Assembly (NCBI RefSeq): GCF_050624435.1
Contig: NC_134535.1
Coordinates: forward strand, 125,289,731-125,353,730
Source of the DNA: Tenrec ecaudatus
Taxonomy: Eukaryota > Chordata > Mammalia > Afrosoricida > Tenrecidae
Direction of reading: 5' to 3'
Length of the DNA stretch: 64,000 nucleotides
In this document: positions 47,660 to 58,700 of the stretch, piece by piece
How the letters are laid out: the number at the start of each line of letters is the position of its first letter
Numbering within the stretch: position 1 is the stretch's first letter
Notes under the pieces: model-generated
Told to the model about the DNA's origin: nothing
The model's database searches: none
The model's input: the letters and a program-made list of their open reading frames with translations, nothing else
Translations under genes and position numbers: made by a program

Positions 47660-47760
47660 TCTTCTGTCCTCTTCCTCTCCCTCTGACTTTTCTCCACTCA
47701 CAGTCTCTCAATCCAGCTGTGTTCTGTTGGAAATATTTAAGAAAAATAAATCTTGACGGG
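47608..47760 (-). promoter_or_regulatory. CLEC4E: CLEC4E proximal flank with candidate PU.1 and C/EBP sites
   Basis: On the gene strand a purine run containing AGAGGAAGAG (about 47672-47681) fits a PU.1/ETS core 10-30 bp before the ATG. A TATA-like ttaaatatt sits near 47732-47740. On the + strand GTTGCACAAT (47609-47618), just inside intron 1, is one base from the C/EBP consensus. Mincle is known to be induced through C/EBP-beta (NF-IL6). Motif evidence only. Confidence 0.3.
47623..47659 (-). CDS. CLEC4E: CLEC4E exon 1 coding part
   Basis: Codes [12 protein letters not shown] plus one base; donor gtacat. Aligns with human MNSSKSSETQCT. The start was chosen by homology and phase. Confidence 0.88.
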
Positions 47761-48389
47761 TGGAATCACACTTTATCTGTCCTTTGGGAAGTTCAACTCT
47801 AAGACAGGGATATTAACTTGTTCTGTGGCTGTATGTTTAAGTCAGGATTTCCTTTCTTACCTAAGAAGGACGAGGAAGTGTACCAGGCACTCATGTTAGT
47901 TCCCCTTAAGCCAGCAAACCAAGAAATGGGGAAATGATGTAGCAGCAAGTGTCCACAAAATAGGCTGATGATGGGCAAATGTGAATGATATTTTTTAAAA
48001 TAATGCTTTATTTGGATTGATAAAGTTTCTTTGCTTTCTTTCATGCCTAATTAATTCCTCAAGTTTTCCTTGACCCTGTAGAGTTCCAAATCTATTCATG
48101 GCTTATTCTCTCATTTTACTTTCCTTCTGTATTACCCACAGTGGTAATCTGTAATGAGTTTAAATTCCAGAGCTGGCCCTCAGTGTTTATACTTGGCAAT
48201 AGTGTTTATACTTATGAATTAGCAATGCAAATGTTTTGTACTCTTTTATGCTTTTTCTTCCTCTTTTCATATGAAAGTTTTGATGAACATTCTAGTATTA
48301 TAGATTTAGATCCTGTTTATCAAGGTCCGAGGTCCATGCCTGGTGTAAACCATTTGTACTTGACTATTCACTTAACAGAGTCACGATTG

Positions 48390-48785
48390 GAGTAGTGGAT
48401 TCCCCCCTGGGCTGCTAACGACAAGGTCAGTAGTTCAAAACCACTAACCACTTCAGTGGGAGAAAGATGAGGCTTTCTACTCCTGTAAAGAATTACAGTC
48501 TCAGAAACCCACAGAGACATTTTTACCCTTTCCTGTAGGGTGGTTATGAGTTAATATTGACCTGATAGCAGTGAGTTATTTACCTTATCGGAGTCCTGGT
48601 GGCATAGTGAAGTACAAGTTGAGCTGCTAACCTGAAGGTCAGCGGTCTGCAATCACAAACAGATTTGTGGGAGAACGGTGGGACCTTCTGGTCTTATAAA
48701 GACTTACAGCTACAGAAACCCCCGAGGGCAGTTCTACTTTGTTCTATCAAGTTGCTGTGGGTTGGAATCCACCCAAAGCAGTGAG
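48390..48785 (+). mobile_element. Two AfroSINEs head to tail
   Basis: 48390-48580 (gaaagatgaggctttctact) and 48592-48785 (ggagtcctggtggcatagtg), both plus, only a few bases apart. Confidence 0.85.
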
Positions 48786-49882
48786 TTGTGAGACTTACTG
48801 AACAACTGGTCATTCAAACGCCACGTGTGGCTTCTTGAAGAAAGGCCTGATGCTCCGCTTCCATTAAAGCCAATTGAAGATCTTCCTCCTTGTCACTGAC
48901 CTTCTCTCCCGGCCTGAGGTCCTTTTTCAGGGACTGTTTTCTGTATATGAGATGAAAGTTCACTCTCCTTACTTTTAAGGAGCATTCTGGTTGTACTTCT
49001 TGTAGTTCACGGCATACTCAATTGCTTTGCCAATACCATAAATCAAAGACACCGATTCTTCTTTGATTTTTAAAAAACGTATTATCCAGTTTTTCCATCA
49101 TAAGCGGTGATTTTAAGCACCAGTGCTTAGATAAGGCACACCTTAGTCCTCAATGTGACATTTTAAAAAACACGTTGAAGAGCTACTTTCCAGGAGATTT
49201 TCCCCAAAGCAATTTGCTGTTTGATTTCATCACTGCTACTTCCGTGGACGTTGATTGCATAACCAAGTAAAATGAAATCCTTGATAATGTCAGTCTTTCC
49301 TCCCTTTCTCATGATGCTACTTATCGGTCAGTTGTGAGAATTTTTATTTTCTTTATATTGATGCATAATCTATCTTGAAGACGGTAGCTTTAAAAAATCT
49401 TCATCAGGACAAGCTTCAAGTCCTTTTATAGTTCTCCGAGCAAGGTTGTATTTCTCCATCCTGACGCTGCATCTTCACCATGCAGTCCATCTTCCCTGAT
49501 TATCTGCTCAGTGTGCAAGTGAAGAATGCAGCCCTGAAGCACACGCCCCCTGCTGTTAAGCCATGCACCATCCCCTGTTCTGTTCGAACAACAGCCTCTA
49601 ATCCTATGGTCGGGATCTGCATGAGCACAAGGAAATGTTCTGCAATTGCTGTGCTTTTCATGTTGTCCACGATTTGTTATGATTCACAGTCAGATAACAT
49701 TGCATGCTCAATAAAAAAATGGATCTGCTTTCAGTCAAGTTCTATGTGCCACCAGCACTGACATCTCCTGTTTCATGTCTTCTCTCGAATCTGACTTAAA
49801 TTTCTGGCAGTTCCCTGTGGATGTGCTGCGGCAAGCACTTTTGAATTATCAATGCAATGTTCTTTGCGTGTATTATTAGTGA

Positions 49883-50086
49883 TAAAATCAAGCCAAACCT
49901 CCTGCCATCGAGTTGATTCCTACATATAACAACCCTGGAAATCAATTGAGCTGTCCCCGTGGGTTTCCAAGATTTTAACTCTTCATGGAAATAAAAAGGC
50001 GTATCTTTCTGCCACAGAGTGGCTGGTGATTTTGAACTGCCAACCTTGCAGTTAGCAACCCAATGTATTAGCCACCAGGACTCCTT
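49883..50086 (-). mobile_element. AfroSINE inside the RTE
   Basis: ctgccatcgagttgattcct to gccaccaggactcctt, close to the family start and end. Flanks tattattag and ttactattag. Confidence 0.88.
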
Positions 50087-50324
50087 ACTATTAGCCATAG
50101 TCTTTGTCATTGCCACCAAACGACTGCATGTTGGAGGTGTGTGGGACTCATGGGGATTGGTCAAGTTTGCCATTCTACTGGTACAACACGAACCATCTCA
50201 AGTCTATCAATAAATAAGAGCCACAAGCAGAGTACCTCTTTGGGACCTTAATATTTCAGCTCAAAGAGAGAGTAGTGATAGAGACAGCAACACTAAGAGC
50301 ATGAGACAGAATGGCATGCTTTCC

Positions 50325-50400
50325 AACCCACTAAAACAAACAACTCACTGCCATCAAGTTGATACTGACTCACAGTGACCCTAAAGCACACAGAAAGAGT
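50325..50400 (-). mobile_element. AfroSINE fragment
   Basis: actcactgccatcaagttga tactgactcacagtgacc only. Confidence 0.6.
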
Positions 50401-51744
50401 AAAGTTGAGTACCTCCAGGTGGGAGACATTGCCGAATGTGGTACACTTTGGGTGTTTATCAGCATTAAAGGGGTTTTGTAACATTTCCTGGGGCAGGGCA
50501 GAGGTCCAAGGGCCACAAGACTGAGAGGTTGAGGACAAGAGTAGTGTGCCTGGTGGTAAGAAGCAATTAAGACAAAAGAACTCGATTCTTAACACTTCTA
50601 ATCCTTACTTGTAACCTTTTAGCTGTCTTTAAAAGCCTAGAGTCACGAATATTGTGTTATCTGTGAGTTCAGTGTAGTCATGGTAATGAATTATTAAACA
50701 CAGCAGAGAAGTATAGTGCCATGGGGATGACTGTTGGCACTAGAATAGGGTAAAGAAGGATGGAAGGTGGAGGCATGTCTGACTTCTGTCTAATAAGAAT
50801 CATTCTTGGGGAAAATGTGAAATTGGATTGTCCTTCGCCCACCATAGATCACTTCTAATCAGTAGGCAAGGTAGTTAGCAAGCTTCCCAAACTCTTGGCG
50901 TACATGAGTGAAGGCTTCTAGCATTGCATAAATTTGTTGAAATATTTCAGTTGGTATTCTGTCAATTCCTGGAGTCTTATTTTCCCCCAATTCTAATGTT
51001 TTCACCACCACACGTCCCTTGGATTTATTTCCTCAATATCATCACTCTTGGTCATAAGCGACTTTGTAAAATCGTTGAACATTGACCAATTCTCGTTGGT
51101 ACAGCAATTCTCAGTATTCCTTCTGTCATCTTTTGATGCTTCCTGTATCATTCGACACTTTTCCCACAATCCCCTTCAAAACCGCAACTCAAAGAGTGAA
51201 TGTTTTCCTCAGTTCCTTCAGCTTGTGCTGCACCAAGTGTGGTTTTCCACTTTGGTTTTGAACTTCAGCATTTATTCACATTCCATTCTAACCCTTTGCT
51301 TTGGCTCTTGCAGCTGCCCTTCAAAAGCTTCAGTTCAGCTCCTTTCTTCATCATTTCCTCCATTTCCTTCAGATCCTTTGTCCAAGAGCAAGTTTCAACT
51401 TCTCCTCTGATATCCGCGCTGGTCTCTTCTTACTTTCTATTTTGCTTTTTAGTGACCTTTTATTTGCTTCCAGTATGATGTCTTTGAAGTCATTCCGCAG
51501 CTTGTGTGGCCTTCACTGCCACTGGAACTTGAACTACTGACAGAGTCACGCCCTTGACGGCCAGCTTTCAGTAGAGTTTATAGACTATGGCAGAGTAGGA
51601 AGGAGGAGTAGGCAATTTACTCACACAAAAATGTAGTGAAAACTTTATGAATAGCAGTGGAGCACTGTCTGATACAGTGGTGAAAAGTGAACCCCCCGGC
51701 TTGGAAGATGGTTCAGGCCTTTTAGGCCATTCATTGTTTCTTCA

Positions 51745-52060
51745 AAACGAAACTAGGGACATTCTGCTGTAAAGACTGCGGCCTCAGAAACCCCACGGAG
51801 CACTTTTTCTGTGCAGTACAGGGCTGCTGTGAGCCGGAAGTGACACACTCACAAGGCATTTCAATGTGTTTTATTGTAGATTGTTCAATTTTTCAGTCTA
51901 AGCAAGGAATCAATTCCATAGCAACCCTATAAGACAGACTAGAACTGCCCTCTAGCATGTCCAAGTCTGTACTCGTGACAGAAGTAGATCGACACAATTT
52001 TCTCACCTGGAGAGGCTGGTGAAGAGGTTAGTTAGCAGCCAAGTCCTTAACTTCCCAGAG
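51745..52060. mobile_element. Two AfroSINE fragments in opposite orientation
   Basis: 51745-51860 plus (ctgtaaagactgcggcctca) and 51900-52060 minus (gcaaccctataagacagact). Confidence 0.65.
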
Positions 52061-52559
52061 TTCCTTAAAAAAGAGGAGAGATTCTTATGCATCTTTGCTT
52101 ACGGCCTTCCACTCACAGCGCATGGAGTAATTCTCAACCTCTAGGACACACCACAATCACTTGGAGGTGTTGCCAAAACACAGATTGTGGACACCACCTG
52201 TATTGAGAGACACTGGTTTTAATGTGAGAAGAAGCTATTTCAATCAGACATTGGAATGCAAAGCTACTGTGGAGGGTGAGTTAGACAAAGCAAGTGCCCT
52301 TGCCTTTCCTTTAAGATAGTGACAAATAAGATCAGATTCGTTTCAGGTGATTTAAGTTCACCAATGTCAGTAGACATAAATAGGATACGGATGACCTCTA
52401 ATCAACACACCCTATGACTCACAGACCTTCCATGGGTCAGAAGATGGCCTTGTTCTCTAAAGGGATTTTTGTTATTTCAAAATATTGGTCAAGTTCCTCT
52501 ATATTCTCTATATGACATGCATATAAATTTATTGTTTCAAAATTATATGGAGTTGCTAG

Positions 52560-52850
52560 GTGTTTTCCAGTCAACTTCAAATGACAGTGACCATCTGCAC
52601 AATAGAATGAAACACTGCCTGGTCCTGTGCCACCTTCACAGTTGTTCGTGTGTTTGAGTTCATTCTTGCAGCCACTGAGTCAGTCCATCTCACTGGGGTT
52701 CTCCTCCTTTTTGCTGACTCTACTTTTTCAAGCATGATGTACTTTCCCAGGGAGAGATTTCTCCTGACAACACGTTCAAAGTAGTTGAGAGCAAGTCTTG
52801 ATAATGTTACCTCTAAGGAGTGTTCCGGCTGTATTCTTCAAAAAAATATT
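52560..52850 (-). mobile_element. Non-autonomous RTE-type repeat
   Basis: ttgcagccactgagtcagtc, ttcaagcatgatgtactttc and aaggagtgttccggctgtat match the segment pattern at 55985-56230 and the RTE tail at 48890-49030. Confidence 0.6.
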
Positions 52851-53845
52851 TGTTTGTTTTCTGGAAGTCCAGAAAATTGCTTATGTTTATATTATTAAAT
52901 AGAGTCATAGTAAATGTATCTCTAGTTAAATGTATATATAATTAAACAGTTTTTGACATGTAAAAAGAGAGAAACTATCTGGTGGTTTAAATGGATGAAT
53001 TATAAGTCATAATGATTAATATTAATAGTAATTATGCAGTAATTATGTTACTAACATACAATTATAGAGTCCTCAGATTATGAATGAATTCTGTTCCTAA
53101 ATATATCTTGGTCAAAATTGTACATAAGTTAGAACAGTGAAATGCTATTTATGTCTAACATCAGTTAATCAAACATCTGTCTTAACATATAGCCACATGT
53201 CAGAGATTAGTGCTCATTTGTTATTTAAAACCATTGTATATACCTCAAAATTTTAATGTAATAGACTTAACAGCTCATTGATAACTATGGGTTGTATATA
53301 AGTTGGATATTTTATATATTTGCCACTAGAGGGCCACCTATCAGTAGATACTAATTACTATTACTAAATTGATAACAGAATGTTTAGGCTTATGTCCTAT
53401 AATTTATTCCTTTTCTTGGAACTCATAAAAGTAGTATTTTTATATAATATGGTTAGCAAGCAAAAACTCTCCCATCCATTCCTAAAGCATTCTTCTAAAA
53501 TCAACCACACTTAATAATTCCTTGTATACAACTTGCTATATTTTCTAATATTATTATAGCTAAGCTTATAGACTGTAGTATATTTAATTATGTATTTTAT
53601 ACACATAGGATCACACTAAGCATATCTTTGCCCTTTCAAAGGTGGATGCCCAAACCTATGTAAAATTGCATACTTTGATTGATTTAGCTAGGCTAAGGGT
53701 GAACATATATTCGTACCTTTTCATACTTGCTGTGTAATGATACTTAGATAAATTTATAACTATAAAATTTTTCAGTCAAAGGTATTCATGTTTCAAAATT
53801 ATATTACATAAATACATCACCATTTAAAAATTTGTATCTAATCAC
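52851..53845. other. Unassigned, A/T rich
   Basis: No gene and no recognised repeat. Confidence 0.4.
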
Positions 53846-54776
53846 AGGTGCTCTTATGGTACATAAATGTACCTCCTGTAAACACCCCCTGCATCCTGAC
53901 ACCGAGGCCTTCCAGTGAGAATTTCCATACTACACACATGGCTACCCACAACCCTGACCACCCAGCAACTGGTAGTGCACACACACAACACACAACTCAA
54001 CAACCCATGTCTGGTTTAATAGACATATCTCACCAGCATCATCAACTCTATTCTCAGTCAACTTGTAAGACCAAAAAACAGATACTCATGTTTAGACACC
54101 TAACCACTCACCCACCCATTCAGAGACAGGTGAGAGCACTGTGGTGGCTATACTAGTGACCTGGGTGGAACACTTGCCCCATCTACTTGAATCAACACAA
54201 ACCACAATGTATCAAAAAAAAAAAAAGAAATAAAAAACTCATTAATGTTTTAGAGGCAACAGACAATATCAAATTACATAAACAACAGGATGAGATGTCC
54301 CTAGAAGATGATCAAAATAGAGAACCAGGAAATCTACTCGAGGAAGAAATATTAATGGAACTAACTGATAAATAATTTAAAACACTAATATATTGGGTTA
54401 CCTAAGAGATCCACACAGACTAACCTAAGAAAAACACAGACAAAGCAATAGAAGAATTCAGAAAATCAATGTAACATCCAAACAACAAAATAAATAGAAA
54501 ATTAGAAACCACATAAAAACATTAAGTAGATTCTAAAAGATTCTCCTTAATAAATTCTAAAAGACTCTGATAATAAAATTTCAGAAATAGACAATTCAAA
54601 GAAGAACATAGGAGCAGAACAGAATTTATGGAAGACCAGAGCAGCAAAATAGGGGACAAATCCCTTGACATACATTTGTTTGAGAAAAAAGAAAAATTAT
54701 GAAATTCTAAGAATTATATAGAATACTATAAAGAGAAAAAATTTACACATGACTAGAATTCCAGAATGGGGGGAGG

Positions 54777-54782
<6 letters not shown>

Positions 54783-54809
<27 letters not shown>

Positions 54810-54810
54810 A
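54783..54810. repeat. (GA)n microsatellite
   Basis: 14 GA units. Confidence 0.95.
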
Positions 54811-54874
54811 TTATCAAATATTTGCTGGTACTAAACTTATGTTGTATCACAAAATACGAGAAGAGATCTGTGTT

Positions 54875-55345
54875 TGGTTGGGTTCTCTAAAGAAGCAAAG
54901 CCAGTGATAGTTGTCTGTGTTTGTGTATAGAAAGAGATTTATATCAAGGAATGGCTTACACAGTCATCAAAGTAAGACCAGTTCAGTTCAAATCAAGCAG
55001 CTCCTAAGTCATGTAGATGTGGGAGCTGATGGATAGGAAGCAGCATGGTGAAACAGGGAGCAGGCAGAAGTAAATGAATCTGAGTTCAGGTGAATGAATT
55101 CACCATCAGTAGTCTGCTGATGGCTCCTGAGATCGGCAGACAACGCAACAGGAGATCAAGAAATCAGGCACAGGGTCTAACTCCAGCAGAAGGTGGAAAG
55201 AGAATTCCTCTAGGCTTAAGATCTCTCTCATACAAACAGCCACACCCTCAAGGAATTGTTATCAGCTGTGACCAATTTGATAGCTTGCGCTTCCCTCCCA
55301 CCTTCACCCAGGAGTGTCTAATTGGCCTAGAATCTAATCATCACA
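54875..55345 (-). repeat. Unclassified repeat, family B copy 3 (inverted)
   Basis: Begins gttgggttctctaaagaagc, the reverse complement of the ends at 1190-1805 and 22345-22800. Confidence 0.4.
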
Positions 55346-55984
55346 ATATCCATGCAAAGAAAGTGATGAAAACATGAAAATCAAGCTTACCAAAACAAAG
55401 TCAAAGAAAGAATCCTTTCCTTTTGGAAAAATGAAAGACCAAGCTCTGATTAATCGACAGAAGCCATGCAGACAAGAAGAAAATTAGGGAAATATATAAA
55501 CCTTGCAAAAAATAATTGCCAATAAAGAATTGCACATTCAGCAAAATTATCTCTCAAGTATGATTATGAAATTAAGACATTTACAATAAATAGAAATGAA
55601 TGGGATTTGTAAAACCCAGACAAACTTTGTAAGAAATATGAGAAGGTTTCTTTTGGACAAAGAACCAACAACATCGGATAAAAATCCGATTTAGACAGGA
55701 CAGGATCAGCCAAACACTAACACAGGAAAACAAATAGAACACAGTTTAAAGACTGAAAACAGGGAATTTGAAATATCAGTCTATGCACGTGAATGATGTC
55801 AAAGGGGGAATAAATTATGGCATTACTCTTGCTATGGAAAAGCTTATTGCTCTTGAACATAATGGACGTAAGCTCCTTTCCTCTGACCTCACGGAGAATT
55901 TGAAAACCAAAGTAAGAATTTTCTATGAAAATATATACTTGTTATCAATTAATTACATAAAGTGATTGAAGATGAATATACATT

Positions 55985-56230
55985 TGTTGTTGTCAGGTGC
56001 TGTCGATTCAGTTCTGACTCATAGCTACCTCATTAACAAGAGAACAAAACCCTGCCCTATCTTCTGCCATTCTCAAAATTGTTCTCATGTTTGGGCCCAT
56101 CGATGCAGCCACGGTGGAAATCTATCTTGTCTAAGCTCTTTCTCTTTTTGGCTTCCCCACTACTTTACCAAACATGACGTCCTTCTCCGGGGAAGTCCCT
56201 GATTGGCCTCTCCTGATAACTCATCAATGC
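55985..56230 (-). mobile_element. Non-autonomous RTE-type repeat
   Basis: ttgttgttgtcaggtgctgt, gcagccacggtggaaatc and accaaacatgacgtccttct follow the same order as at 52560-52850; it is the best preserved copy. Confidence 0.65.
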
Positions 56231-57070
56231 ATGGGAATAGAAACCAACAAATCTTAGTTTTATTGACATTCTTTATATTATTACCTTATTTCTTAAGTAG
56301 TTTATTTCAAGTTTGGGAAATAATAAAAATATTTCTTTTAAAGAGCTATATGGACAAAGTTAGAAATTCTTACCCATATTTCCAGTTTCCCACAAAATAA
56401 TTATTACTTTGTACTTATCATAGAATTCCAGCTTTATTATAGAAAAAGGACACAAGTTGAAGCCACTCAAAGGAAGATGCACAGAGGGCAAAGCTGAAAT
56501 GCTCAAATGTGAAGCTCTGGCTACTTTCTCCCTGTGGAATCCTGAATGGTGCCATCCTTGCCAACCAGGGAAGCTCACCCATGCTTTTGGGGTTCCGAGT
56601 AAAGTGGGTTCACCAGAAGTTTGTGTAGCTAATCTCTATTCCCTAGCTCTTCCTGGCCATGAGGCCAATGTCTTTAGTTTCTCCAGAGGTCAGATGGGTA
56701 AGTCTCCACTGGAAATCACATTTTTAGACTGTCCAAAGGCCCCATGCAAACATAGATATTTTTATTAGGCAGGACATTGCCAAGGCTTAGAGATCACCTC
56801 CCAATAGTTGTGGGAAAAGGCAAGCCATTTCTGGCAAGGTTAATTCTTCAAGGCAAATTGTGATGTCTTTTTTAGCCTGAATATGTAGATTATTAACTTT
56901 TACTGTTTCAGGAAAATTATCTGTCACGATTTCTCCAAATACGTTGTTTTCTTAGTCTCCATTTGGCTTCATGTCTCTTACTTTATATTTTTCTCTAAAG
57001 CGGAAAATGATGAGACTATTTTTATAAATGCTGAAGAGGTCCTTGACAATTTTCACCATTCATTTCTTTA
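56231..57070. other. Unassigned
   Basis: No gene or repeat recognised. Confidence 0.4.
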
Positions 57071-57071
57071 A

Positions 57072-57505
57072 AAAACTCATTTATTGGGGGCTTGTACAAC
57101 TCTGATCACAATCCATCCATAGTGTCAAGCACATTTATACATTTGTTGCCATCATTATTCTCAAAACATTTTCTTTCTACTTGAGCCCTTGGTATCAGCT
57201 CCTCATTTTCCCCCTCCTTCCCTGCCTCCTCTCCCACATGAACCCCTGATCATTTATAAATTATTATTTTGTCTTGTCTTACACTGTCCGATGTCTCCCT
57301 TCACCCTCTTTTCTGTTGTCCATCCCCCAGAGAGGAGGTTATATGTAGATCCTTGTAATCAATTCTCCCTTTCCACCACATCCTCTTTCCCCCCTCCCAG
57401 TATCGCCACTCTCACCACTGGTCCTGAGGGGATCATCTGTCCTGGATTCCCTGTGTTTCCAGTTTCTATCTGTACCAGTGCACATCCTCTGGTCTAGCCA
57501 TTTGT
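57072..57505 (-). mobile_element. L1 3' end
   Basis: Reverse L1 tail (ctcatttattgggggcttgt to gtgcacatcctctggtctag). Confidence 0.85.
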
Positions 57506-57904
57506 TTACATCTATTTTCAAGTATGTTTTTAACATTTTTCTACAGAGTTTTCCCAGATGTTTTCTTTTTATGTTTATTCCTAGGGAATGTTTCTTATTT
57601 GTTTCTATTGTAAATAGGACTCTTTCTTTCATTATATCTTCTAAATGAGTATTTGTGTACATAAAATTCCTTGATTATGTATGCTCATTTTCTATGCTAC
57701 TCTTTTATTAAACTTACTGTGTGTACTGTGTGTGCTACTTTTATTAAACTTTTACTGTGTGTACAACTTTTATTTGTTTTGCTTTGATTTTCCAGGTATA
57801 TTATCAAATCACCTGCCAACATAAATATACTGAAATACTAATGGACATCCTGAAATAAAATGAACAATGAAGAGGAAATAGCCCTTTCAGATACTGAAAC
57901 ATAG
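57506..57904. other. Unassigned
   Basis: Contains a short local tandem duplication (tgtgtactgtgtgtgctact / tactgtgtgtacaact, about 57715-57770). No gene. Confidence 0.4.
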
Positions 57905-58085
57905 TACTAAGCTTCTGTGGAGTAGTGGTTATGTGTTGGACTGCTAAGTGCAAGGTTAGCAGTTAAAAACTACTCACCCAAAGAGCTACAGTCTTAAAAA
58001 CTCACAGGGGCAGCCCTACACTTTCTTATAGGGTCATTATGAATCAGCACCAACTCAATGATAATGAATTTGCTTTTCTTGATAT
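57905..58085 (+). mobile_element. AfroSINE
   Basis: gtggagtagtggttatgtgt to gaatcagcaccaactcaatg. Confidence 0.75.
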
Positions 58086-58109
58086 TTAAAATAGTGTTGT
58101 CTTGATACT

Positions 58110-58700
58110 TAAAATAGACACACAGACCAATGGAGTAGACAAAAATTTAGAAAGTAATTTCTATGTCTAAAAAATCATCTCAAAATGGATTACTAAATGT
58201 ATATATTTGAGACAATTAAATAACCATTTGCAAACTAATAACTTGGATCCATATATCAAACAACAATCAAATCAAAACAACAACAAAAATTTCTAAATAC
58301 ATTAGAAATACAAATGTAAAAACTGAAACCATAAAGTACAAGAAGACATAGATGATTTTTTGAAAATATACCCAGGCCTGAGGGCTAAATTATGACTACT
58401 TAAAATCCAGATACTACCTACAACATACATTAACACTCTTTGAAAAGATTACTATGGAAAAATGAAAAACAAATGAGAAAAAAGCAAAATATACCACGGA
58501 CCAAGGCATAATATAAAGAGCGCTTAAGAAAAAAGAAGCAACCCCTATGATAATCAGAAAAAGGAGATATTGGTACCTAGATAATGCCTCTTAGACATGG
58601 GAAATGTTTAATTCCACATCTGAGATATGGAAAAAGTAAAAAGTGACGTGATAATTATCCTTACATTTTACTGAGAGATGGCAGCTTATTTATCAATCCA
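58110..58700 (+). mobile_element. Ancient L1 ORF2 C-terminal remnant
   Basis: accaatggagtagac and tgaaaccataaagtacaaga are old L1 ORF2 segments in order. Confidence 0.55.

Larger units (their letters stand above)
48830..51545 (-). mobile_element. RTE LINE in reverse, containing an AfroSINE
   Basis: Minus-strand fragments in order: an RT entry block near 50990-50880 (TPGIDRIPTEIFQQIYAMLE after allowing for shifts), VVRTEQGMVHGLTAGGVC near 49620-49530, and DFILLGYAINVHGSSSDEIK near 49290-49230 (RTE: D.I.LGSKI). Frames are broken many times. Older than the AfroSINE in it. Confidence 0.7.
54180..55680 (+). mobile_element. Ancient L1 ORF1 region, interrupted
   Basis: gcaatagaagaattcagaaa and ttcagcaaaattatctctca are old L1 ORF1 segments. 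Interrupted by a family-B repeat at 54875-55345. Confidence 0.5.

Noticed and set aside
47337-47756. 139-codon + strand frame near CLEC4E exon 1
   Set aside because: It is antisense to exon 1 and covers a MIR and pyrimidine-rich intron DNA.
47799-48044. 81-codon minus-strand frame as CLEC4E exon 2
   Set aside because: It does not match Mincle; the true TM exon is at 46732-46824 with correct phase.
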